Part shown: positions 46,901 through 58,860 of the stretch, piece after piece
Position numbering within the stretch: position 1 is the stretch's first letter
How the letters are laid out: each line of letters begins with the position of its first letter
NCBI RefSeq assembly: GCF_947507565.1
Contig: NC_089182.1
Location: 3,410,001 to 3,474,000, forward strand
Length of the DNA stretch: 64,000 nucleotides
Direction of reading: 5' to 3'
Origin: Oscarella lobularis
Lineage: Eukaryota > Porifera > Homoscleromorpha > Homosclerophorida > Oscarellidae
Position numbers and translations under genes: made by a program
The notes under the pieces: model-generated
The model's database searches: none
The model's input: the letters and a program-made list of their open reading frames with translations, nothing else
What the model was told of the DNA's origin: nothing

Positions 46901-48134
46901 CATAAAAAAGTGAGCATTCGTCTCAACTTACCAAAAGAGCCGCTATCACGAGCAACAATTGGAGCAAGAAGAGGAGAGAGAAGTGCAAAAACAGTTGCCA
47001 CTCGTCGTCATCTTTCAGCAGACAGACGACCGTGGACAGGACAAAGTTGGACGTCAGGACTTTCGCTTCAGAGTGTCGCCGTCGACTCGCCGTCACGTCA
47101 ATTCAATGACGACGATGACGACGACGAAACCGAACTTCATCCTCTTTCTCCCGTCCAACAACAAGAAAAAGAGGAGCGAAGACAACAGGGGGCCCCGCCT
47201 CCACCGCCGTCATTAGTTTATACAAATGACAACGACGAGTCGAATGTAGCGGCGGCGGCGGCGACGGCGACGACAACCAACGGCTTCCTTAGTCCTCCTC
47301 CGTTGCACACTCCCTACAAAGAACGATGTCAATCGGCTATATCGCGAGGACAAGACTTTTCTCACATGTTCAGTCCACCAACTATTATAAATGTTGACGT
47401 CGATCCGGATGACGACGACGACGGCGGCGAAAATTCGACGAAACGTCGCGTCGAAGTTTACATGGACGGTCCGTATGGAACTCCGTCTGGACACATATTT
47501 CAAGCTGAACATGCCGTCTTGATTGGAGCCGGAATTGGTGTGACGCCATTTGCGTCGATTCTTCAAAGTATCATCACTCGTTATCGTCAAGCGAAACAAC
47601 GTTGTCCCAAGTGCAATCATGCCTTTAGTGGCGATATTCCGTCGTCTGTAATGAGATTGAAAAAGGTTGATTTCTATTGGATTAATAGAGATCAACATTC
47701 TTTTGAATGGTTTGTCAGTCTTCTAAGTCAATTAGAAATCGAACAAATGGAACAAGACGGCACGTTCGATCGCTTTCTCGAAATGCACATGCACATGACG
47801 TCAGCTCTCAAAAAAACTGACATGAAAGCAATTGGACTTCAAATGGCCCTCGATCTCATTCACAAAAAGGAGAAACGCGATCTCATTACTGGACTAAAAA
47901 CGAGAACAGAGGCGGGGCGTCCCGACTGGAATAAGGTATATATACTCATTAATTAATTAATTAATTAATTAACTATTTATTTAATTAATTAATTAATTGT
48001 AGGTGTTTGAAACTATTGATCGAGACAAGAGAGGAAAAGTGACCGTCTTTTTCTGCGGATCACCGGCTCTCAGTCGAACTTTGAAAAGTAAATGCGACCA
48101 ATTCGGATTCGAATTTAGAAAAGAAAACTTTTGA
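43189..48134 (+). CDS. NOX5: Calcium-regulated NADPH oxidase NOX5, with extra EF-hand modules
   Basis: NOX5 passes electrons from NADPH through FAD and two haems to make superoxide, and Ca2+ switches it on. The N-terminus has three copies of one module: KAVQWFRTNFIRVGKRGSMT (first), KKIVKWFEQQFALVSGEDLQ (second), AKWLSWFEQQFSLVAGSDRQ (third). Each is followed by an EF loop: DTDHSGWVSLQEL, DLDGSGKITFNEL, DKDGNGSISLQEL. Two more EF-hands follow (DVDGNGCIEPQEL, DADGSGAISFEEL). Then come the haem helices (EFHKAVGILIAIYSIGHCLA, VFYWSHMLFAFWYILLILHA), FAD site HPFTISS, NADPH site VLIGAGIGVTPFASILQ, and the ends INRDQHSFEWFVSLLSQLE and FFCGSPALSRTL. TGA is at 48132-48134. A large insert with Asp/Ala/Pro runs lies between the FAD and NADPH parts (about 46930-47440). 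The human protein has only one copy of the first module. Confidence 0.95.
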
Positions 48135-48388
48135 TCGATGATATATAGATTCTATTATAATTGAACGTGTATTATTTTTTCGTAACGAGCAGAAGTCGTG
48201 CAGTTCGCGAGTCCTCTAACCTAATAAACGTCCTATCGCTCATTACTAGCGCTTTAGCTCACCTTTTCGAATAGCCACTGACTGTGAGAAGTTGTGTAGG
48301 TACTCTCTCGCAGCGAGAACATGGACAGAACAAAAGAACGAGCCATGCTACATTCCTACGGCGGCGAAAGCTAAAGTACGCTAACATC

Positions 48389-49819
48389 ATGAGCGCCGAC
48401 CAACCTATTGTGATTGATGACGACGACGACGACGACGACTGTATCATTATATCCAGTGACGATAGCGATAGCGATAGCGACATTGCAATTGTTGATGTCG
48501 ACGTCTCCGCGGCTGCAGCGACAAATCGAATCGTGTCAGTGGAGGCAGCTAGCAAAGATTCCGCCGTCGCCGCCGTCGCCGCCGTCGCCGCCGCCGTCGC
48601 CGCCGTCGCCGCGTCCAACGCAAAGACGGGCGTTTCTGCAGCTGCTGAGGCTCTCCCTGTAGCATCGTCGGTGTTAGAAGTAAAAAAAGAGGAGGAGGGG
48701 GGTTCAGTCACAAGGACTACTCCTAAGAATTGGCCCAATAAGCACTTGTATCCGCCAAATTTCTATGTTCACGATTCGAGAAGAAGATCAGCTGCTGCTT
48801 CCTCACTAATGAAAAACCGCCACATTGAGTCTGCCGTGGCTAATCAATGGAAGGAGTCGGAAGATGATTGTGGCATTGACTTCCTTCGTCGATTTTTGTC
48901 AGAACATTTTTGTCCAACAAAAAAGACTCTAGAAGATATAATGAAGTGGATGGCTGGAGCAGCTACAGAATCTCTCGAAGCCTCTTACTCTTCTTATGAA
49001 TTCATGAGGAGATGTCACAGCATTCATGATCTATCGAAATTAATCTGTGGAAAAAATGCGGCAAGAAATCTTATGCAATTACTCACAATAATAAGCAGAA
49101 ATGCTACGTCTCAAACCTTTCTTCCTCTTCATCTTATGCTTTGTATTTTGGAAGAAAAGAGAGACGTGAAATTGCATTGTCCTCCCAGAGATGAAGCAAA
49201 GGAACTTTCGTGTTCTCTCTTGAAAGGAGCCGCTCAAACTGAAGAAGGCAACTACGTCTTTCTATTCAGTGAACTGTTGAGACTGTTTTGTGCTTGCAGC
49301 AGCAGTCACGTGAATGGAATTTGGGGAGGAAAAACGTTTCAAGAAATTGTCGTCGATTCGGCAAGCGATTTTTACGGGGAATTAGATTCGGAAGATAGAG
49401 CAATGGCATCCATCGAATACGTCACGCATCATCCGACACGAGCTCTGCTAATCGATAGAATATTATCAGAAAACTTTTCCCGGATCGATCGTAGTAGCAT
49501 TGATGATGATGACGAAATAGTTCGACTTGCAGCAATGAAGGTGGGTTTTCCAAAGCTCTTCAATCTGCATTTTCATCGTCTTGCAGTCGAGGACAAAAAT
49601 GAAGCCAAATTGATTCATTTATTGGTGTTTCTGTTTCAAAGTCTTCTTTTGATTTCTGAAAGAGACAAGTTGCCAAGTTTAGGTGATGTGAGACAAAAGA
49701 TGGACATTCTAAGGGTACGTCAAGGGAAGCGGCGATCTACTGACTCGTCGACGACGTCGTCTTGTAATCTGGTTCGAATTAATATGATGGAAATCCTTGC
49801 TTTGACTCACTGTATCTAG
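48389..49819 (+). CDS. SUMO-interacting-motif protein, possibly SIMC1/SLF2-like
   Basis: An intronless 476-codon frame from the ATG at 48389 (an in-frame ATG also lies at 48284). The N-terminus has three hydrophobic-acidic blocks that fit SUMO-interacting motifs: PIVIDDDDDDDD, CIIISSDDSDSDSD, IAIVDVDV. An Ala/Val repeat follows (AAVAAVAAAVAAVAA), then a helical body: GIDFLRRFLSEHFCPTKKTL, EDIMKWMAGAATESLEASYS, MQLLTIISRNATSQTFLPLH. The layout (N-terminal SIMs plus C-terminal helical domain) and some phrases resemble SIMC1/SLF2, which work with SMC5/6. That match is by eye and weak, so no symbol is given. It lies 255 bp after NOX5 and 63 bp before GTF2H4, all on the + strand. Confidence 0.6.
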   Translation: MSADQPIVIDDDDDDDDCIIISSDDSDSDSDIAIVDVDVSAAAATNRIVSVEAASKDSAVAAVAAVAAAVAAVAASNAKTGVSAAAEALPVASSVLEVKKEEEGGSVTRTTPKNWPNKHLYPPNFYVHDSRRRSAAASSLMKNRHIESAVANQWKESEDDCGIDFLRRFLSEHFCPTKKTLEDIMKWMAGAATESLEASYSSYEFMRRCHSIHDLSKLICGKNAARNLMQLLTIISRNATSQTFLPLHLMLCILEEKRDVKLHCPPRDEAKELSCSLLKGAAQTEEGNYVFLFSELLRLFCACSSSHVNGIWGGKTFQEIVVDSASDFYGELDSEDRAMASIEYVTHHPTRALLIDRILSENFSRIDRSSIDDDDEIVRLAAMKVGFPKLFNLHFHRLAVEDKNEAKLIHLLVFLFQSLLLISERDKLPSLGDVRQKMDILRVRQGKRRSTDSSTTSSCNLVRINMMEILALTHCI

Positions 49820-49882
49820 TTGAAATATAAGAAAATAAAATGAGGGTTTCGCGCGCCGCAGAACGCACGCTAACTCGTTACG

Positions 49883-51408
49883 ATGGATCTTCTTTCGTAC
49901 GTCGAAGCACTTCCATCGGCCGTGCTAGATCATTTGTACGGCAATCCGTGGGCGTGCATGGGAATATTTCGTTCGTTGCCTTACCTTTCGCGAATCTACA
50001 TCATGCGCACGCTTTTCGCCGAACAAGAGATCCCAGACAGCGTTATTGCAGCGTGGCCCACGTCGCAAGGTCGCAGGTAATAAGAAAGACGACGAAGGAA
50101 TGAAGAAACGATCGTTTGTTTGTAGCGAACACGAACGAGCTCTCGTTCAATTACAACGTCTTCGAATTTGGAACGAAGAAACGCTTCCAGGCGGTCGAAC
50201 GTCGATGACACTCAATGAAACGTTTCGTTCTAACTTACGAAAGGCTTTGAGCGGCGCTAGCGAGAGCGCTGGCGGCAATTGGGGCCCCTTTTCTGTTCCA
50301 TCGGCACCGCCCACGCAAGGAAGCGATCGACACGTACGGGACATTGCCTTCTTAGATAAATACGCTAAAGAACGATGGGAATCCGTTCTTCACTATATGG
50401 TTGCAAGTCCTGGAGCGGCGGCGGCTGTCAGTCGTGACGTTGTCATTCTCTTGCATCGTGCTGCTTTAATTGTATTGAAAGAAAATTCGGCTAGTCAACC
50501 TTCTATTACTCCAGCTGGATTTCAATTTCTTCTTTTGGATTCGGCTAGTCAAGTGTGGAGTCTTTTGCTCAATTACATGGATTCTAATAAAGTACATTGG
50601 TAATTGATTAATTATTTAATTAATACTTAATTATTTTTTTTAGTCTCAACTTTCTGATTTGGCTGAGATTCTCGAATTTCTTCTTCAACTCAGTCTAACG
50701 ACGCTAGGAAACGATTACACGACAGAAGGATTGTCTCAAGTTCAATTGACATTTCTGCAACATTTACGAGAAATTGGACTCGTCTATCAAAGAAAAAGAA
50801 AATCAAAACGATTTTATCCAACTCGACTTGGCGTGAAATTTCTCATGGCAACAGCGATAAATGAAGAAAATGGAGGTGATGATTTGGATGAGGAGGAGAA
50901 ACAGCCACAACAACACGATCGTTTTTTGGTTGCAGAAACGAATTATCGCGTTTACGCTTATACGGAATCAGCTCTTCAAATTGCACTTGTAGCACTCTTT
51001 TGTGACATGCAATATCGTCTTCCTGGCTTAGCTTGTGGCATTATTACGCGAGAGAGTATTGGACAAGCGCTTGTCAATGGAATTACGTCAAAACAAATTG
51101 TGAATTTTTTACGCACGAGGGCTCATCCCGAAATGATTCGTAGACGTCGACGGAATAATTTGCCTATTGTTCCGTCGGCTCTGACCGATCAAATACGATT
51201 GTGGGAATTGGAAAGAGATCGTTTACGATTTTCTCAAGGTGTCTTATATAATCAATTTTTAACGGCTCACGATTTTCAATTGCTTCGCGATTATGCGTCG
51301 GATTTGGGCGTTCTTTTGTGGGAACACGCTCAAAAGCGATACGTTGTTGTGACGAAAGAGGGTCACAATCAAGTGAAGCAGTTTTGGAGAAGACAGAAAA
51401 GTGACTGA
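49883..51408 (+). CDS. GTF2H4: TFIIH core subunit p52 (GTF2H4)
   Basis: p52 anchors and stimulates XPB in TFIIH, for transcription start and nucleotide-excision repair. Exon 1 (49883-50076): [40 protein letters not shown]. Exon 2 (50126-50591) has [50 protein letters not shown]. Exon 3 (50644-51408) carries [60 protein letters not shown] and the C-terminal clutch part [40 protein letters not shown]. It is tail-to-tail with NPHP1 (42 bp apart). Confidence 0.97.
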
Positions 51409-51450
51409 CTGAGGGATTTATCAACTTCTTTTTTTCCTTGTTATGTGTAA

Positions 51451-54400
51451 TTACATTGTCAATGCGTCGTCTGACGTCAAGTGATAGGTCAGTTCGCTCA
51501 TTTGAAACGGTTTGTGGCAAATTTCCGAATTCGCAAACCAATCTAAGGCGGTGAATGTCTTGACGCTTTCAATTGTTTCAAGTCGTTCCTTTTCAAAATC
51601 AAAGTCAAAGTCAAAGTCAAAGGGCCCCCAGTACTATACTATGTATAGAATACAATACTTACCTGTTCTCTTTCTTCGTCACCCCATACCACATCTGGAA
51701 GGTCGGAATACTGGACGATGGGATAGATGCATTCGATGAGAATTCGACGAAAAAGTCGTTTGATGTCTTCCACGTTTCTCTGTAATTTATTTTAGAACCT
51801 CCACATTCTCGCAGAGTTGTGAGCGCTTGCCTTTTGAGATCGTTTCAAAGCTTTGTGCTCTTCCTTCCATTTTTCCTAAATTAATTATAGTCTAAGGAGG
51901 AGGGTTTCTTTTTTTTAGAAGTACTCTAAGGACATCCATGATGTCAGGATAGTTGACGCTTTGAAGAAGAATGCTTAGAATTGGACTACAGATAGGTCCT
52001 AGAATAGCATTAATTAATTAATTAATTAATTAATTAATTAATGACATGATAATTAATTCTTTTACTGGCATCTTGTTCGTTGGGACGATCTCGTAGAAGT
52101 TCGTCAGCCATAATATAACGTGAATAGGAAAGAAATGGCAAGTAGCTTACTGGAGCAATGAGAATGTGTGGCAAAGTGCTGAAAGTCCATCATAGATGTG
52201 CTGTAATTAAGTAAGAGGTCGATTTTCTTCTCTTACTTGCACACTTCCAAAACATTTCGCTTCAAATGTTGCAACTTGACATAAAGTTTTGGCGTCCGAT
52301 TTCCGCGGAAAAAGTTGGATCGTCTCTTTGTACTTGAATTGTGACTACCTACAAGTACATGTAAAAACTAATCTATCTCAATTTTCCTTTGTTCGTACTT
52401 GATTGGCTCCGGCCTGCACCTCTGCCGCCGCCGCCGCCAGTCGTTGCTGAGACGGATGCTGTTGCTGTCGCCGCCGCCGCCGCCGCCGCTATTCGTGCCC
52501 CTGCCCCTCCCGGATTGAGCTCAATTCCGCTTTCATATGGTGTTCCACCGTGAACGGGGAGCTCTACCGTTCTAAGGAAGGAGATGTACTTGACTTTGTG
52601 ATCTATCTTTCTTACCTATTGACAACCGGTCTCCCGCCAGACTCAAATAGATGAAGGCTAGCCCATCCGCATGACATTTCTCCTCTTTCACCGGTGTCCT
52701 TGGAGCAAAAACAAGCATAGCACAGACAGAGTCGACTCTGTTACACTAGCTTACTACCTTTTTCTCATACGTAAAGCAGAGTTCAAATAGAATCACTATT
52801 GACAATGGTAATAGGGTTTAGAGTGATTGATTCATTGTACTTATGTCTGTGCTCATTGTATCAATTCTTGCTACGCAATCGGCATCATATGCTGTCGACG
52901 GATATCCTTGTTGCACCTAACTCAAATACTTCTTAAATAATCCATATTTGAAAATAGGTGTACCTTTGGTGAAAACTTCCACGTTTGAATGTCTTTTGAA
53001 AGGCACACGGCACGTACGGTGTGAACGTTGCTCAGCACTTTGTTTCGATTGAATAGTGCAATGCGTACATGACGACTGAGCACAGTCAATCCTAAGAAGA
53101 ATGAGATATCTATCAGTATCATAAGGTAGGGATCATCAACTTGGGTTTGGGTGTTCATGTACCACTGGCTGGAGTTAGACTAGGAATGTAGTTGGCAGCG
53201 AGAAGAGAAAAAGCTCGCGTTACAGCAACAGGAGAAGAGCGAAGCTAAAATCACTATTAGTCTATAGTGTATGTGAGAGTGATTTAGGAGGGGTAATTAC
53301 TTTATTCGTTGCGTGATCCCAATGAAGATCTCGAAATGACAAATGAGATTTACTTAATTTTGGAGTAAGCCACGACGAAAGAGAATAGTCGGAACCTTCT
53401 ATATATGGTATATGTGTAAATATAAAAGCTACCCCCCTTACTTATACCTTCTCCAATGAGTGGTCCAAGCGTGGACGATCGAAATCCACTTGGAACGGCG
53501 CCCATTTGACGAAGTACGCTTGCAAGACTCGGCTGACGTCACACAGCAATTGTGAAGAATGGGACGTCGATGTAAATTCATTGTCTCTTACTTACTTGAA
53601 CCATTGATGATTTCAATTTGTCCCACAACGCATTCGATCTCAAGAAAGATGTACGTGTATTATTCGATTGGAAAATGATCAAATATGGAGTTTTACCTCG
53701 ATGACGATGGTTGAACAGCTTCTGCCGTCTTAGCTGACGTAGGGAAGTGCAATGAACGCGCGTGGGAAAAAAACCTTACTATACAAGATTACCTCCTCTT
53801 TTACTGGAATGTTTTTGTCTCTTTCTTTCTATCACCTATTGTAGAGAAGATGATGATAGGGTAATCGGGTAATTGTGTGTGAGACGAACTCGAATATAAT
53901 TGCTTGGAATCATTCCCTGTTCGCCACGCTCATTTTCGGCGAGCCACCAACCATCGTCTCGACTGTTGTCAATTATGTAGAGCAACTCGCCGATTTGAAA
54001 ACATAAATCTCCTTCCTGCTCTGAAACGAAGTCAGCAAGACATTCAGCCTCATCAAAAACCTTAATTAATTAATTAATTAATTAATTAAACAAATAAAAA
54101 ATCAATAAGATTACCTTTTCGTTTTCAACGTCTTCTCCTTGAGAATCTTCTTCTTCTTCTTCTTCTTCTTCTTCGTCATCATCATCTTCAAAATAGGTCT
54201 CGTCATCGTCTCCAGTTAGCACACTTTCCTCTTCTCCTTTCTCTATTGGATTAGGTGGTAGCATCATCTCATTTGTTTCTTGTTCGATTGTTGAAGAAGG
54301 TTGTGTTGACGTCTTGAGAAAAGTTTGAACAATTTCGTGCAATTTATTGAGTCTTTTAATTTCTTGACGTTTTCTATCGCTAAAGTCGGCAAGAGGAGTG

Positions 54401-54757
54401 GGATCGTCATCCTAGAGACGATTTAGGGTTAGTGAATTTAAAATTTCGATTTTTCACTTGTGTCAATCGATAGACTCGTTCTAATTGAACGTTAATCGCT
54501 TCGTCCACTTCTACGCATCTAGACGACGACGAAAAGTCGTCGTAGTGCATAAAAGACTCGTTTTTGTCTTTTTACCGAGCAAGAAAGGCGTCGTTTCCCT
54601 TTCCTACTTTCATCAGGTCGTCGTACTGTTCATTGAGCTCGCCCACCTTCGTAGAGGCGTCATATATACTCTTTAGACAATCGATTTGTCTCACAGCATG
54701 CGAAAGAGCGTCTCCTTGAGCCTGTTCGACGACTATAACGCTTCTTTTACGCGACAT
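51451..54757 (-). CDS. NPHP1: Nephrocystin-1 (NPHP1), ciliary transition zone protein
   Basis: NPHP1 is an SH3 scaffold of the ciliary transition zone. From 54757: [20 protein letters not shown], a coiled-coil N-terminus, then an acidic run ([19 protein letters not shown]). The SH3 domain reads [49 protein letters not shown]. The nephrocystin homology region includes [40 protein letters not shown], and ends [20 protein letters not shown], with TAA at 51451-51453. The human protein ends in a matching EPFDLSEQTYDF context. The gene has about twenty small exons. Ala/GCC repeats sit near 52425-52500, probably coding. A few exons in 52.1-53.9 kb were read only in part. Confidence 0.93.
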
Positions 54758-54840
54758 CTCCCCTTCCCTTGGCAACTTTAGCGCACGCGCTAAACGCAAA
54801 TATATAATTTACTCTTCTAGATTCGATATGCATTGTCGTT

Positions 54841-57095
<2,255 letters not shown>

Positions 57096-57601
57096 GGACG
57101 ACGTTCCAAAGAGACAAGACGAGCTGGCGACGGCCTAAAAGGTCCTCCGAACGCCACAGAGAATTCACAGAGCTTACAAGTGGAACGCGCGCTAAAAAAT
57201 CGTCAAAAGGACCATAGATAAAACAGGGATACTAGTATCCCCCAGAGTATCCCTGGATAAAATAAAATAAGAGGCCTCACCATGATAAACGTTTTACCGA
57301 TAGTATTCAAATAGACTACTGGGCGCGTACACCACATAATAACCAAGCCCCAAATTAATATAACTAGATAATGATGGCCTTTTGTGAGCCATCATTTGAT
57401 CCCCGAACACCCTCAGCACGCTATCTAAAAATTCCTATTGGGATAACCGAGATATACCACTCACTCTAATGAGCGCTCCTGATTGGCTCGCAATCACGTG
57501 CCATTATATAATGTAGTTTACCCGCGACTGTCCCGTGTGCTGGGTACGTCTAGTCGTGACTCGTGATTGTCGTCTCTCTGAGTTATCTGGAACTGTAAAA
57601 T
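57096..57601. promoter_or_regulatory. Divergent interval membralin(-)/NmrA-like(+)
   Basis: No gene is seen. A short inverted repeat AATGATGGC...GCCATCATT (57370-57396) shares its stem with the hairpin at 10156-10192. A palindromic ATACTAGTAT lies near 57230. Confidence 0.4.
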
Positions 57602-58495
57602 ATGGCTCTAAATCGTACGATTGCTGTAATTGGAGCAACGGGCACCGTTGGCTCTGCCACAGTGAAAACTCTCTCCGCCAATTACGCCGATCAACTGAAG
57701 ATCGTCGCAGGCGTACGTGACCCCGGAAAAGCGCAATCCCTCTCAAGCCTTCCAGGGGTTAGCGTTGTCGAAGCGAACATGAACAAATCCGACGAGCTAG
57801 CCATAACTTTGAAGAACGTTGACTATGCCTTCATAGTGACGCCATCAACCGAAGATCGTGCGCTGCTCGTTGAAGCAGCCACCGAAGCGGCGAGAAAAGC
57901 AGGCGTAAAATTCGCGCTTGTTGTCAGCGTTACCACGGCTGACCTGTCAGACACGATCTTTGGAAAGCAGTTCTCTCTTCTCGAGGGAAGCGTTTCTAAA
58001 GTCGGAATAGCGCACTGCTTCCTGCGTCTTCCCATGTTCATCGATAACAATGCGGTTGTCAATCGTGAGGGCATTCGAGAGAAAGGCCTCTACATTGGAC
58101 CGCTCGATCCAGATAAGTACTGCACCACGGCGACGGTCGCTAACATTGCGGAGGCCGCTGCCGCTATATTGGCCGACCCTTTGAAACACTACGGAAAAAC
58201 GTACAACCTCGTTAGCAACCACTACACTCACAATCAGCTGGCATCCTACTTCGCCGAAGCTCTCGACAAGGAAGTCAAGTATTTCCGTATGTCTTACGAA
58301 GACGCTATGAAAGGCTTTGCACAATTTGGATTTCCTGAGTGGCAAGCGAACGGCATATTGGAGCTGTTTAGGCTTATTGACGCCGGGTCTCCAGCTACCA
58401 ACGTTGCCGATCGCAATGATTATGAGAGGATTACAGGCCAAAAGCCTACGTCGGCTAAAGAGTGGGTGCAGCAGAACGTTGGCGTTTTCCAATAA
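57602..58495 (+). CDS. NmrA-like NAD(P)-binding oxidoreductase, intronless
   Basis: An atypical short-chain dehydrogenase of the NmrA/isoflavone-reductase type, 297 residues in one exon. The N-terminus has the dinucleotide fold IAVIGATGTVGSATVKTLSA (GxxGxxG). Then VRDPGKAQSLSS, VDYAFIVTPSTEDRALLVEA and GVKFALVVSVTTADLSDTIF, FLRLPMFIDNNAVVNREGIR, DKYCTTATVANIAEAAAAIL. The usual SDR Tyr-x-x-x-Lys pair is not seen in its normal place, as expected for NmrA-type sensors or reductases. The substrate is unknown. Absence of introns and bacterial-like relatives make transfer or retroposition possible. Confidence 0.85.
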   Translation: MALNRTIAVIGATGTVGSATVKTLSANYADQLKIVAGVRDPGKAQSLSSLPGVSVVEANMNKSDELAITLKNVDYAFIVTPSTEDRALLVEAATEAARKAGVKFALVVSVTTADLSDTIFGKQFSLLEGSVSKVGIAHCFLRLPMFIDNNAVVNREGIREKGLYIGPLDPDKYCTTATVANIAEAAAAILADPLKHYGKTYNLVSNHYTHNQLASYFAEALDKEVKYFRMSYEDAMKGFAQFGFPEWQANGILELFRLIDAGSPATNVADRNDYERITGQKPTSAKEWVQQNVGVFQ

Positions 58496-58860
58496 ACCGG
58501 CTTGCTGACCATTGACTGCTTTTTTCTTCCGCTTGTTTGTTTGTTTGTTTGTTTGTTTGTTTGTTTGTTTGTTTGTTTGTTTGTTTTTCTGTTTGCATGT
58601 ACTGTTTTCTGTACCTTATTGTCATTCCATTCTGTTTCTTTCTCAGTCGGCCTTCATGTACGTGTACCCGGTATATACTGTATGCGTGAAGGGTCGATAA
58701 CGCATATGAAGGCAAAACATGCGATACTCACATTAGGAGGCATCGCTGGGAGACAAGAGCTGCTGCAACAAAAGGAGGTAAACATGAAAACGCGCGCGGA
58801 CAACCACAAAAACAATCAGCAACGGAAATCGCCATAAACCTCGCCGCCTCCTGAAGCGCA
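58496..58860. other. 3' intergenic region with (GTTT)n tetranucleotide repeat
   Basis: About 13 GTTT units at 58534-58586, just after the NmrA-like stop. Nothing else is recognised up to the cyclooxygenase stop at 58861. The minus-frame KQTNKQTN open frame is only this repeat translated. Confidence 0.8.

Noticed and set aside
58455-58715. Minus-strand open frame with KQTNKQTN repeats
   Set aside because: Translation of the (GTTT)n microsatellite; no family likeness.
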